Below are positions 22,991 through 34,934 of a DNA stretch of 64,000 nt, one piece after another (positions within the stretch are counted from its first letter, which is position 1; every line of letters begins with the position of its first letter). Under the pieces are notes generated by a model that was not told the DNA's origin, ran no database searches, and saw only the letters and a list, made by a program, of their open reading frames with translations. Source of the DNA: Spirodela intermedia (Eukaryota; Streptophyta; Magnoliopsida; Alismatales; Araceae); contig LR746271.1 in NCBI GenBank assembly GCA_902729315.2, positions 5,662,001 to 5,726,000 of the forward strand, given 5' to 3'. The position numbers were made by a program, and so were the translations under genes.

Positions 22991-23830
22991 TGTATTGTAA
23001 TGTACGGATGTACGTATAAATCTATTATCGCCCATCGATGTCTGATCATTTATGATGGACCACGTTCATAAGTATCAGATTTGTGAGTTTAATTTTGTAT
23101 TAGCAACCATGAGTTTAACGCCATGGGAATGAATTAAAATTGAATAATTATTAGGAAAGCATTAATATTGGCTGAAAAATGGCATAAACTGAGTGTTCCC
23201 TCTCCTGCCGGCTGCTGTCTCGGCTTAAGGAACACGGCGATGACCACGCAGGCGCCAATTGTCCCTCTACCAGTCATGGTTGGAACCGGTAAAGAGAAGA
23301 GAGGGGGCAGCATTTAATGCAACAGAACTTGCTGCATTGCTTTGTCCGCCCGGCGGATCGCGCCGCGGACACCAAGCGAGAGTTTAGATTTCCACTCGAC
23401 GGATCGCTGCCGCCTGACTCTGAAACACGACGCCCTCCACAGGACATGCAGCTTTGACGAGTCAAACGGTGCGTTGGCAGTCATCTGGTTCCTCGACTTT
23501 AGGGCCTTGAATGTCGCTCTTGTTAATTTTAGGCAAAAACATACGCTTTCATTGTGCAATGAAGTCCATCGAAAGTTTATGAGTATCTGGAACTGTCCAA
23601 CAAAAAACGAAACTCTGTGAAATGCGATTCATGTCACTAGGTTGTCGGACGCAGACAAGTTTTCCGTTGAAGGTTCATCTCCGGGAGGGGCTACAACAGA
23701 CCTATAACAGCAAGTATATACGACCCCGACTTATTCAAGGCCCATTCTTTGCGCTGGCATCAGGCCCGACTTCAGATGCGAGGGGAGTTTCTCTGAGAGA
23801 AGATGTCTATCAATGTGATTATTAACTGGA
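22991..23830. repeat. Spacer cassette, copy S2
   Basis: It aligns with 1-545 and 53440-54337. Shared features are the 'tgatcatttatgatgg' region (about 23040), the GC-rich core (23260-23480), the 'gaagtccatcgaaag' string (about 23560), and 'ctacaacagac' then 'caaggccca' near 23690-23745. It lies immediately 3' of the - strand receptor kinase pseudogene. Confidence 0.75.
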
Positions 23831-24197
23831 TGTATAGGGTTGTTTAACCCATCAGGCGGGAGAACATTGCGAAGACTCGCAGTCTGGCGAGAGGCCACCG
23901 AGAAGAAGCCCCACGACACCGCTCATGGCCGGTCTCTCATCCTTATTTGCCATAACGCACTGCCGGGCGACCCTCAACACGAGCTGCGCCTGCTCCTCGT
24001 GGTAGTTACCTTTGAGCCTCTCGTTGACCAGCTTCTCCATCTCACATCCCCCCTGCATCTTCCGGTGTTGTCACTCCCCCTCCGAGACGCCGGTCGCGCT
24101 CTTCCCGGCGACCAGTTCCGGCAGAACAACGCCGAAGCTATATACGTCCGCCTTGGCTGTGATCTCCTGGTTCACCATCCACTCCAGGGCCATTGTA

Positions 24198-25090
24198 TGA
24201 TGCGGAAGAAAAAGGTGTAGAATATTAAATATGAACTACGGCAGAAAATATACTAAAGATTAAACGAACAAACGGATAAATCTCGATATATCTAGATAAG
24301 ACACCCGCAATTGATAACCGAGTAGAATCCAGCTGTCTGAGAAAACCGCTTATAGGATACCCTGATTTTAGCACGTCAGAAAATCTTCCTTTCACGGGTT
24401 AATGATCAACCAAATAAGATTAATCTGGCTAACCTATGATCACTCAAGCAACAGAGGATCAAGATAATATATTGAATGCACAAATAATGGAGAAGTAAAA
24501 GAGTTTACTATATCGTGGAAGGCCGTCGATTCGCAGGTGATATTGCGGGATAATCAGTACATTATTTGGTGGCGACAGTCGCGGAGAGGCTGGGGATGGC
24601 CCAACCTGCTGTGATCTCGAACCGAGGTCTCGTGGGTTAGTGGACAGTGGTCTATAAGATATGGACGAAAAAAGGTTTTGGACTTCGTGTGATAAGTGGA
24701 TAGGTGTGCGGAGAGAGGAAAAGGTGATAAGGGAATAGAATAAGAGTAGGGTTAGTATGCAAGGGCGACGATAGTTGACGGCAGAAGAAAAAAGAAATGT
24801 GGACAATGGTAGCGGGCAGTAAGGGCGGAGAAAGGCGGTCTCGTCTGTGACTAAGGTGAGGGCTAGCTTATGTGACAGGGCGGAGAGGGTGAGTCGCGGA
24901 AAAAGAGAAGGGAGCGAAGGAGGGGGAAGCTCCAGACCGGGAGCAGCTTGGTCCTCGCGACCAACCCAAGCCGGGGCGACGAGGGTTGCGCTGAAACCGT
25001 CCATCCTGAGATGACGCCAGGTCACTACCTTTTTCCTCGCTGTGCTGTTCTGTCGTCAGATGGTTTTGTTGAGAGCATTGATCTCGAGCA
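24198..25090. mobile_element. Unclassified insertion in pseudogene P2
   Basis: Kinase sequence matching the APE region stops after 'gggccat' (24193) and resumes at 'cctctcattcccc' (about 25117), so about 900 bp are foreign. A TG...CA fit is TGATGCGGAAG at 24198 to GAGCA at 25090, with flanks TTGTA and ATGTC compared with the uninterrupted ATGTA. This suggests an LTR-type insertion, but the edges are uncertain and about 20 bp on the right remain unexplained. It holds a 188-codon open frame on the - strand with no recognisable content. Confidence 0.5.
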
Positions 25091-25559
25091 ATGTCCTGAC
25101 TCTTTCCTTCGTTTTCCTCTCATTCCCCTCGCCCTGGACACCTTGCACTTCCCACGGCGACGCCCCTCTTTGTGAGTTTGGACATTCCGAAATTGCCAGC
25201 TTGAGCATTATCGGGAGTTTGAACCAAGCTCCCACGGTCTAGAAGTATGTTCTGGGGATTCACGTCACAGTGCAGGACCCACTCCAGACACTCATCGTGC
25301 AGGTAGGCGAGGCTCATAGCCATCCCCAGCCCAACGGCGTACCTCTCTTCTCCCAGTCCAACACCTTGACTGGGTCCGAGGCGAAAAGGAGCTTGTCAAG
25401 TGATCCGTTCTCCAGGTACTCGTAGATCAGGAGGCGATGCTTATCCTCGGTGCAGAAACCCCACACTCTCACCAGGTTCATGTGGTTGATCCTCCCGATA
25501 ATGCTCACATCCGCCCGGAACTCGTTCTCCCCTTGGGTGAAACCTTCGAGCCTTTTTAC

Positions 25560-25923
25560 TGAAGAATCTGCGTTACGATTCTTCCAGAAACACTCAAGAA
25601 ACCTTCAAGAAGAGTGTAGAAAAAATGCACACAATTTGATTCAAGGAAAAAAAAACTAAACGATTGTGTTCTCCGCAGGTCATTATAAAGGACCAGATCG
25701 GAATACCGTGCGAGAGATGCCGTTTAGGCAGTTACTCGCATGACAACTGCCACCGTGACGGTTCGCTTGACAACTGCCTCCATGACGGCATCTCGACCGT
25801 TATAATCACACATAAACGGTCGTGATTAAAAGACGGAAGGAGGAGAAAGAAAAACAACAGATATTTGCGACGTTTCAACAAACGCTCCATTCAAAGGCTG
25901 ATTCGGCATGCTTAACTCCAACA
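25560..25923. mobile_element. Small solo LTR inside the kinase domain of P2
   Basis: 364 bp, starts TGAAGAAT and ends CCAACA, flanked by a perfect TTTAC on both sides (25555-25559 and 25924-25928). Removing the element and one TTTAC restores the kinase sequence seen at 49780-49790. It contains a TATA-like TTATAAAG near 25684 and two imperfect copies of a TGACAACTGCC-type unit near 25740-25790. It does not resemble LTR families A or B. Confidence 0.88.
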
Positions 25924-26455
25924 TTTACAGCCACCGGCGTCTTGCCATCTTTCAGCAGGTCTCTATAGACCGATCCGAGGCCTCCCCTGTCGATTTCGTC
26001 GCTGAAGTTCCTCGTCATCGCCTTGAGTTCTGTGTAGGTGAACCGCCGGAATCCGACTGCCAGTTGGCCTCTGTGGCCCATCTCCGCTGGACCTAGGCTC
26101 CGGTGGATCCTCCAGGTGAACCTCCAACCCAGGATTACCATGATTGCCTCCACTGCGCCGAGAGCCCCGACAAATCCGACCAAGTATCTCATGTAGGGGG
26201 TCTTGGCACTGTCCCAAGGGAGTTTCCCAATGGAAATAGGGACCAATCGGTTTGAGCATGCCAATGCCGACTGTATCAGTGCCCCACCATCTCCTTCCCT
26301 GACGTCCATTGATGCTGGGACCTTGATGTAGGTCGACATTGGGTTGTTCGGCGCCCCACGGCCATGGAGAAGAGCGTACTTGGAGAAACAAGTCTTCCTC
26401 CTGAAGCCAAAACCCTGACAACTAGAATCTCTCCGGCAAGCCATTCTACAACTAC

Positions 26456-26708
26456 TATATGGACTCTTATCACGGACTCAGCGGCCCATATATGGGCTGA
26501 ATGGGTCACGAGGTGGAACGGTGCAGGCGGAAGAAGGGAAAATCATTTGGCATGTTTCCCGAGGTTTGTTGGCACTATTTGAGAGAGAGCTTCCAAGAAA
26601 GATTTCTTTGATTAAGGATTTATTTTGAGATCTTGGAAGGTCAAGATCAAAGATTTGTTCCTTAGGTTTTTGAGAAGTGATTCTTTTATACTACTTTTTG
26701 TATTTGGT
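26456..26708. other. Unassigned sequence between P2 and the Athila LTR
   Basis: The missing SLG/EGF part of P2 would be expected here, but the sequence does not match the intact gene. It may be a remnant of another insertion. No motif recognised. Confidence 0.4.
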
Positions 26709-27832
26709 TGATGAACTCGAATTGGAGGTTAAATTTATTATCGTGATGTAACTAAGTTTATGCAAATAATATAAAAGCTCACTCTTCTATTTAGGATAAG
26801 TAAAGGTCGATCCTCAAAGAGCATGGGTAATAAGAGTATGAATTATACTTATTTTATTTCTTATCTATATATATATACGTGAGATTGTGAAGTGTGGAAT
26901 TAAATGTAAAAGAGTGAAGACAAGAGTTATGAAAAGCATGACAAAGGAGAGAGAATGAATCTAACACAATAGAATGATGGAATAAATAATAAAACTAATT
27001 CAAATTAAAAGTTAATCTATCTATGGAGATAATTATAAGGATGCCCCAAATCTAGATTTTACAAAAACTTTGTTGTGCACCAACCCTAAGCCAAGTGATG
27101 CTTGATCAGTGACAATCTTGATGTGCTCCAAATAATCTCTTTTCCATGATGATCTTAGGTATGAGAATATCATTAATCGGGCCTTGATTTTCTTCTTATT
27201 TCCTTCAGCTAGCCACTACTACAGAGAGAGCCAAAAAGCACTCTCTAAGAGGGGGACGAGATGTCTTAATTTTCTTGAGAATTAAGTCCCTCCAATGGAC
27301 GGTTATGATTAATAACTGACTCTCTAGGTAAACGGCTCAGATCATTCCATGAAAGTAGTGCTCTAGTCCTTTTCTTAGTCTCATCTTAAGGTGCCCTAAG
27401 ATGGGTGGCCTAGATCTCATCTCTTGATAGCCCTTTTAAGTTCAAATGAGCTAAGCTAAAGTGATGCTTTCTCTTGGGCCCATAAACATATTAATTTGGT
27501 CATTTCCATAAGACTTGGGTTTTTTATTGGGCTGAAGGTTTGGGCTTCTTTTATTACTTCCAACTCATAATAAAAGCTCACTTGAGTCTTTACAATTAAA
27601 TAGTTATCAAGAAAATATGAGAGAATTATCACTTGACTTCATAAAAGTCAAGTAGGGTTAGTCTTATAATATAAATAAAATAAATAAGATATGTATTAGG
27701 ACTTAAATGATAAAATATTATGAATGTCATAATGAGTCAGTAGCACATATATAACTGTATTATTTATTCATTAATTAGCATCTATATATAAGATATTAAA
27801 GCACATATACAACTACTAATTTATAATTATCA
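26709..27832 (-). repeat. 3' LTR of the Athila-like element (copy A2)
   Basis: Sense strand starts TGATAATTATAAATTAG at 27832 and ends GAGTTCATCA at 26709. It matches A1 and A3 along its length and is preceded in sense by the purine-rich tract at 27833-27848. Confidence 0.82.
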
Positions 27833-27848
27833 AATATCCTCCACTTTA
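27833..27848 (-). other. Polypurine tract of the Athila-like element
   Basis: The - strand reads TAAAGTGGAGGATATT immediately before the 3' LTR start TGATAATT. This has the shape of the Athila/Tat purine tract that primes plus-strand synthesis. Confidence 0.6.
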
Positions 27849-29198
27849 CTCATTGCTACTCCCTTAATATTTTTTTTAAGTTCTCCTTAGATTGTCCTTT
27901 CACTTTTCAGTCTTAAAATATGAAGATGAGAAGTGTTCAAAATATTGATCACACCTCTTCATATGATCACAACTTATGGAAGTCCAGATTCTATTATTTT
28001 GGTCAACCTCTTAGGAGTTTTTGGAAAGAACCACGAGCAATAAAGGGGAATGACATATCTCTAGATATGATACTATATGCATGAAAAGATTCTGACCTTT
28101 CAATGATGTATGTAATCCTAACCCCTTCTAAATAGATATCAATGATGTGTTTAAGAATCTTCTTTAACTTTTCTTTTTTTTAAGGAAATCAATGTAAAAA
28201 CATCTCCTCTTTGTGGTACAGAATGAAAGTGGATAAAAAAAATGTGATACAAGAAAGGTAGGATGAATAGAGGCAATGGAGAAACAATACACTAACAAGG
28301 TAGGTCATGGGCTGAAGGGTATGATTGAATGTAGTGGCAATGATAGGTTATGTAATCAATGGCTAAGTTTCACTTATGACAGTTATGCTCCCAAATCAAG
28401 ATGCTTGGATCAAAAAAGTTACATAGTGTCATTTGAGAATATGGAATAAGTAGACAAAAGAATTCCCCATTGATCTCTTCTCTTCAATGACTTTTTCTTT
28501 CGTCTATTCTCCTCATTCTTTTTTTTTGGATGAATAAAAATACTAACTCAAACATATACAACTTAGAAGAAGAAGAGAGAATATTGAGAAAGATATGTAA
28601 AAAGAGAAAGAAATGACATATGTAAAAAATAATTGCTATTTGGGGTAACAACCATCATAAGTGGGTAAGAAAAATGAGTAAAAAGAGGGTGGCCTAATTG
28701 TGGAAATCTGAAGGGTAAATTTGGGTCTTAGAAAGAAATAAAATGGTATGGTTAGATAAGATATAAGGACTGAATAATGTATAGTGGATAGGAAATGTAT
28801 GGGTCTCATTTTGTACCTAAGATTTAATGTCCTTCCATTATTCCTAAAAAGGAAAATTCCAATCAATAAGAATCCATACACCAAGTAGAATCAACTGACA
28901 TAGGGTAGGGGGTCTAAATTTTCTATCACTCAATTCTCTCTAGCCCACACCAATAGTACTTCAATCTTTTGATTTCTCATATTCTTTTAATGCTAATTGG
29001 ATATCCCACTCTTAAGAAGTCATCTATTATATAAAAATCCTCATAGTTGATCTAGGTCCTATGGTTGTGCCATTCTAAGTTGATCCAAATCCACTACAAT
29101 AGCCTAACTTCTATGCCCTAAATTCCAAGATTTCTAAGTGAATAGACTCATTAAGGTAGGTTTGATAACTCTTGAAAATATTTTTATGAGTAGATACT
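27849..29198. other. Athila-like element 3' non-coding region
   Basis: AT-rich sequence between the nested solo LTR B3 and the 3' LTR. Athila elements often carry an env-like region here, but I see no convincing frame or transmembrane pattern. Confidence 0.4.
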
Positions 29199-30833
29199 TG
29201 ATAAGTTTTCATTATCATGAGTTAATAATTAGTAAATAATCTAGTTTTAGTTTTAACTCATGATAAATAGACTTATATTTGTCTTAAAGTGTGAGAAGTG
29301 GTTTTCAGTTGATTAACATGAATTTTTGGGTAATTATGTGATTTTATACGAATTTATATGATTTTTATAGTCTTACTTTTGAGATAAATGAAGAAAAAGA
29401 AATAAAAATAAAAATATAGCAAAAATGGGGGGGACTCCCCAGCCAACCAGGCCTGCAAGGGGGTCAGAAGTACAGTCAGGCAAGAGCCGCAAGCAGGGGC
29501 TCGAGTGGCTAGGACCGATAGGGGCACGTGTGCACCACTCACCTTCCACGTCACTGGTGGCTAGTTGGCTGTGGGGCAAAGAGTGGTCGTACACACGCAA
29601 GAAAGGGACTTGATTGGAAATATAATATTAGTATATATTCGCTCGAAACTTCAGCACACAAGTGATATGGGACTAAACCCACATCACACCTTCTCAAGAA
29701 AGGTGGGCAACTGGCGCAAGTTTGAATTCTCCTAGAGTCAAAACTCATATTTTTATCTGATTATCACGACTTTCCTGCAGATCGCCGGTGAAGGATTAAG
29801 CTACCAAAATCGCTAGATTATCGGCAAAAATCTTGTCAATGCGATTCATGGAGCATTGTTACTAAAATTGATGAACAATTCGCAATAAAAGGATCGCAAA
29901 TCCATCGAGTAAAGTATCTCTGATTGATCAACGAACAAGCCATCGTCAGGAAGAGGACGATTCACCAGGAGATGAGTCACCACCTCCTGAGAGAGTATCG
30001 GATGTGATGAAGAGCCTCCTCTTGCTGCGCGGACCTGAGGATGAAGCTCTCTGACATGCACCCCACCTGCATCCAACTCTTCTTTGTCGGGTGACAGCCG
30101 CCGAAGAGCCGCAAAGTCGCCCTTTTTCCACTCTGTCAGGTGACAGCTGCTGGAGATGATTCGACAACCTATTTTATTGATCTCTAAACTTCGCAAAGAG
30201 ATCTAGAAATTGTCCACGTTGTCCTTATCTAAGAAGAGCCTTCGAGGTTATGGACATTACACAATGATCCTCCTGACCGTTCAAGATTCTAGTGCATCGT
30301 TAACACATCACCGCCAAGACGCTAGAACTCTGTGTTTCTACTTTCAACTTAATTTTCACTTCATTTAGTGATAATTTGTGTGATTTAAATTTACCAAGAT
30401 ATACTTCATTCCATTACGATTCTTTCGGCTTTTACAGATCTTAATTTGATCAATTAAATCATCTATAATTACTTACGTAAGAATCACCGGGTGGAACTCT
30501 GTTTCCGCCCGATTTACGTTTGTCGGGTGCTGACGTCATCCTGACGTCCGCCTGATTTCCCTTTTTAATGAATTTTAAATATATTTCATTTTCATTTCTT
30601 AGTGTAAAATTCATAGAAAATAGTATTCTTTGAGAAAAATTCTGAATAATTACCTGATATTATATTACATCCTTGTGATCAATCTGGAAAATTATCACTA
30701 TTTTTGAAAGTTTTATTGAATTATAATTGATATATTTCTTCATAAATACTTCTAAATATTCAAAAAATCATATTTTCTACTTTTATAAATTTTAAATTTG
30801 CGTGATTTACTATATAACGACTAAGTCACATCA
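29199..30833. mobile_element. Solo LTR, family B (copy B3)
   Basis: Opposite orientation to B1, B2 and B4: starts TGATAAGTTTTC and ends GTCACATCA. Flanks ATACT (29194-29198) and ATACC (30834-30838) form a 5-bp target duplication with one T/C change. Both palindromic motifs are kept (paired GACGTC near 30530-30549, TTACGTAA near 30473-30480), as is the 14-bp subterminal inverted repeat near 29214-29275. It interrupts the tail of the Athila-like element. Confidence 0.9.
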
Positions 30834-31103
30834 ATACCCTCCACTTAGTAAAAAATAATATACATCAGCCACATGTAAAATTTGAAATTTTTTTTAAAAG
30901 AGATGTAAATGACTCATACCCCCCACTTCATCTATGCATGGTCCTTAATACATGTGGAAAGAATTAACATAAGTAAAATTTTGCAAACTGAAGGTAGATG
31001 TTTCCTTTGCAATCATGGAGGTAGCTCTTTGTGGATTTCTATGATTATCTCTCTCAGCAGTTCAAGATCATAAAGATTTCAAGGCCCTCCTACATAGAAA
31101 AGA

Positions 31104-31142
31104 AAACACAAACACAAACACAAACACAAACACAAACACAAA
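31104..31142. repeat. (ACACAA)n short tandem repeat
   Basis: About six near-perfect hexamer units within the Athila-like element tail. Confidence 0.9.
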
Positions 31143-31228
31143 ACAGAGCACACACGAAAGAAAAATACTAAAATAGAAATTAAAAAGAGAGTAACTATTA
31201 AGCTTGTGCAGTGGAGTTAAGAGAATCA

Positions 31229-32240
31229 TTAGTTCCATAGGATTAGTGGAGAAAGTGAATCATTTTCTAGATAAGGTTTCAATCTTTGTCCGTTCATTTT
31301 TATTTGTTGCCTTGTTTTTGGATCCTCAATTAAAATAACATCATATTCAAAGACTTTAATAATAGTCAATAGACCATCCCATCTAGATTTTAACTTACTA
31401 AGAAAGAGTTTGAATCTCAAATTATAAAATTATACTTTTTCATTTTCTTTGAATTCTTTTCTTCTTAATCGTTTGTCATTAAATACTTTCATTTTAGCTT
31501 TATAAATCTTAGAATTCTCATATGCCTTATTTCAAATCTCATTTAATTCATGTAATTCAAGTAATCGTTTCTTTCCAACATCATCAATAGATAAATTCAA
31601 TCTTTTAATTGCCCAATATGCTCTATGCTTTAGCTCTACAAGAAGATGACATGTATTACTCAAAATTAATCTATATGGTGACATACCTAAAAGAGTTTTA
31701 TATGCAGTGCTATATGTCCATAGAACATCATATAATTTCTTAGACCAATTCTTTCCATTAAGTCTATAGATATTTGTAGAATTTTTTTAATCTCTCTATT
31801 ACACACTTCTATTTGTCCATTGGCTTGTGAATGATAAGGTGTAATTATCCTATGATGAACTTCATATCTTTTCAATAGGGTCTTAAATTGATAGTTGTTA
31901 AAATGTGATCCTCTATCACTAATGATGGCACTAAGACACTCAAATCTTGAGAAAATATGCCGCTTAATAAATTTAACTATCATTTTTTCATCACTAGTTC
32001 TAGTAGGAATTGCTTTTACCCAACAAGACACATAATATACTACCATCAAAATGTATTCATATCCCTCTAACTTTGAGAAATGTCTCATGAAATCAATTCC
32101 CCATAAATCAAATATCTCTACTTCTAAAATTGACTTAAGGGGTATATGATCCTTCTTATTTAAATTAATGGCCGCTTGACATTTTAAACACCCTAAACAA
32201 AAATCATAAAAATCTCTAAATAAAGTTGGCTAATAAAACC
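31229..32240 (-). pseudogene. Athila-like integrase relic
   Basis: On the - strand from about 32240: a zinc-binding segment with C..CQ, then ILEVEIFDLWGIDFM (about 32090-32135), then the core from 32088 with GYEYILMVVYYVSCWVKAIP, IFSRFECLSAIISDRGSHF and TPYHSQANGQIEVCNREIKKIL. It ends with a C-terminal segment SKLKSRWDG...KMNGQRLKPYLE (31229-31420). The catalytic Asp, Asp and Glu positions can be placed, but the frame is broken in several places. Confidence 0.75.
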
Positions 32241-33357
32241 CGCATTGTAAGATCCTCAAAATCTAATCAACTCCTAAATAAAATAATTCAGGTTCTTCCC
32301 AATAATAATGTGATCATATTTGAAGATTTTTTTTCTCTCATTATAGTTTCAATCTAAAGGCAACATTGCTATAACAAGATAATTCACTATATTTGCATAC
32401 CAAGGAATTTTCCTAACTTGAACTCCTAAAATATGTTTATCGGGAAAGAAATCACTAATGCTTGTGAGTCCACTATAATCATCCTTGATAAATGATCAGC
32501 CATTACGTTTTCACTTCCCTTCCTATCTTTTATCTCAATATCAAGTTCTTGTAACAAAAGTATCCTCCTAATAAGCCTAAGTTTAGCTTCTTTCTTTTTA
32601 AGTAAAAACTTTAAAGTTGCATGATTAGAAAAAATAACAATCTTACTACCTAATAAATAAGACCTAATTTTGTCTGAAGTAAAAACAATGGCTAGTAATT
32701 CTTTTTTAGTAGTTCAATAATTCACCTGAGCATCCACCAAGGTCTTACTAGCATAATAGATGGCCACTGGCTTCTTGTTAATTCTTTGGCCTAAGACTGC
32801 TCTCACTGCAAAATCTGATTGATCACACATTAGCTCAAAAGGTAAGCTCCAATAACGGGCCTAGAAAATAGGAGCTTGAATGAGTGCATCTTTAATTTGG
32901 TTAAAAGCAATCCTAACATCACTATCAATAATAAAATCGACATCTTGGACAAGAGATTAGTTAAGGGCTTAGAAATCTTTGTAAAATATTTAATGAATAT
33001 CCTATAGAAGTGAGTGTGGCCAAGGAATCCTCTAAGTTGTTTAAATTGTTGGGAAGAGGTAGATGCTTGATCACTTTGATTTTTGCTTTATCTACCTCCA
33101 GCCCATACTTGTTGACTCAATGTCCCAACACTATTCCTTTTTGCACCATGAAATGGGACTTTTCCTAACTTAATACAAGATTATTTTGGATACATATTTT
33201 TAGAACCTACGTTAGATTAAATAAACACATCAAATGATGCACCAAAAATTGAAAAATCATCCATGAAAATTTTCAATCCATCGCCCACTAATTTGGTAAA
33301 CTTACCATTCATACATATTTGAAATGTAGTAGGAGCATTACAAAGACCAAATGACAT
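32241..33357 (-). pseudogene. Athila-like RNase H and linker relic
   Basis: The - strand carries decayed RNase H-like pieces, including LLKKKEAKLRLIRRILLLQE and a MADHLSR segment (about 32480-32600), the usual end of the Athila RNase H, before the integrase zinc-binding part. The RT C-terminal half (YMDDF-type region) lies near 33200-33350 but is frameshifted. Confidence 0.6.
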
Positions 33358-34125
33358 TCATTTAAAAGAAATTGTTCCTATTGGACATGTAAAAGTGGTC
33401 TTCCCTTGGTCATCCGCATGAATATTAATTTGATTATACCTTGAATAACCATCAAGAAAACATAAATAATTTTGGCCAACTAATTTTTCTAAAATCTGAT
33501 CGGTAAAAGGCAACAGATAATGATCTTTTTTAGTTACTAAATTTAATTTCCTATAGTCTATACATACTCTCCAGCTGGTGGCTAATTTAGTTTGCACTTC
33601 ATCCCTTTTATCATTTTTTTCTACTATTATGCCGGTCTTGTTTCGTACCATACGGACTATATATATCACATCCGCTTTAAGCCATTTCAATTTTTCTTTC
33701 TTTAACATTTCTAACATATGAGGATTTAAGCACCTTTGATTTTCTCTTGATGGCTTAGAGCCTTCTTCTATAAATATTCTATGCTCACACACCTTAGGAG
33801 GTACCCCCTTTATATCAGCAAATGACCATCCTATTGCTGCCCTATTTTCCTTCAATACATGCATGAGTTTTTTCTTTTGTTCAGATGTAAGGCTTGATGA
33901 TATAATAAAAGGTAAGGTATTTTTAGGGCCTAAGAATGCATATTTTAATGAAGAAGGTAAAAGTTTTAGGTTTGAATTTGGGGCAGCAAAAGGTTCTAGA
34001 GGTTTTAATAGTTCTTCTTTTTGTTCTACTCTACAAATTTTGAAATAATTTTCTCCTAGCTCATCATCTTCATCAAAGACATCAACTTTTTCATGGCTAA
34101 CATTAGGATATTTCATTAATCTCAA
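33358..34125 (-). pseudogene. Athila-like reverse transcriptase fragment
   Basis: The longest open retroelement frame here (255 codons). It covers the linker before RT, the segment WSFADIKGVPPKVCEHRI, PSRENQRCLNPHM, WRVCIDYRKLN, KDHYLLPFTDQILEKL and CFLDGYSRYNQI. These are the first RT motifs of Athila elements in their normal order. The frame closes before the catalytic YxDD motif, so it is not a functional enzyme on its own. Confidence 0.8.
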
Positions 34126-34363
34126 AATATTTAGTTTGAGTTTCTCCTTTCTTATCTTGAATACTATTATCCCTTTTTTTCAATCCGTTATGATTTTAGC
34201 GGTGGCTAAAAAGGGTGTCCCTAAAATTATTAGTGCTCTACTCCAATTCTTAGGTATTTTCATATCAGCCACTAAAATCAATAGGAAATATGCAATGTTC
34301 TACCTTAATCATCACATCTTCTAAGATACAATATGGTTGCTTTATAGATCCATCCACAAGTTG

Positions 34364-34567
34364 TTATTCTAAGAAGACTAGTTCTAGATCTCTAAATTTA
34401 AATTTATCATATAAGGCTTTTGGCATGAGATTGACACCAGCACCAGAATCTAATAAAGATTTAGAAAAATATGTTCCTCCAATATCACAAGTAATTAAGG
34501 GTGCACCTAGATCTTTATTTTTTTCTGAAATTTGATTTGATATGATAGAATTAACACTTTTAGACAA
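34364..34567 (-). pseudogene. Athila-like aspartic protease relic
   Basis: The - strand reads DLGAPLITCDIGGTYFSKSL, then LLDSGAGVNLMPKALYDKF, the Athila protease region with its D(S/T)G-type active site (DSG). It lies upstream of RT on the same strand, as expected. Gag sequence further upstream cannot be recognised before the nested LTR at 34935. Confidence 0.65.
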
Positions 34568-34934
34568 TTTGACTCTCTTGGATTTTCTATTGAGAGTACA
34601 AAATTCTTTAACATATTTTGAGAATGAAGGAATATATTTGATTGCTTCTTCTAGGAGAATGGTTATTATTGTCTCCTTAAAGGTCTGTAAGAGTTTACTA
34701 TTTTGGATGAGAGGTTTGGTAGATTTTAGAGCTTCTAAAAAATAGATAGGTGGTTAATATTTTTTTAAGGTTGGTTATCTTTCTTTCAGTTATACTTTTC
34801 CTCTTCTTTCTCTATGGTTTTCTCTTTCTCTCCTTCTTCATTCTTATCATAAGGTTCAATTAAACATTTCTCATTTCTTAATTTAGTTGTGACATGAATG
34901 CATTCATGATTTTGTGAAGGAAAAGATGTATTAG

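Larger units (their letters stand above)
23852..26455 (-). pseudogene. Receptor kinase pseudogene P2, 3' part (PAN to C-terminus)
   Basis: Reading from 26455 downward gives the end of the PAN domain (CRRDSSCQGFGFRRKTC), transmembrane segment, FRRFTYTELKAM, glycine loop and VAV of the kinase (to 25929), NHMNLVRVWGFC...ENGSLDKLLFASD (25380-25510), HCDVNPQNILLD (about 25250-25290), NFGMSKL, and the C-terminus ending DCESSQCSPA at 23852. The K of HCDVKPQN has become N, DFG has become NFG, and there are frameshifts. Two elements interrupt it (24198-25090 and 25560-25923). The match stops near 26455; 26456-26708 does not resemble the missing part. It is gene-2-like and is the other half of the 5' fragment at 38360-39141, separated by the Athila-like insertion. 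Confidence 0.88.

Noticed and set aside
24459-25025. 188-codon open frame on the - strand
   Set aside because: It lies wholly inside an insertion in pseudogene P2, has low-complexity composition and no recognisable domain.
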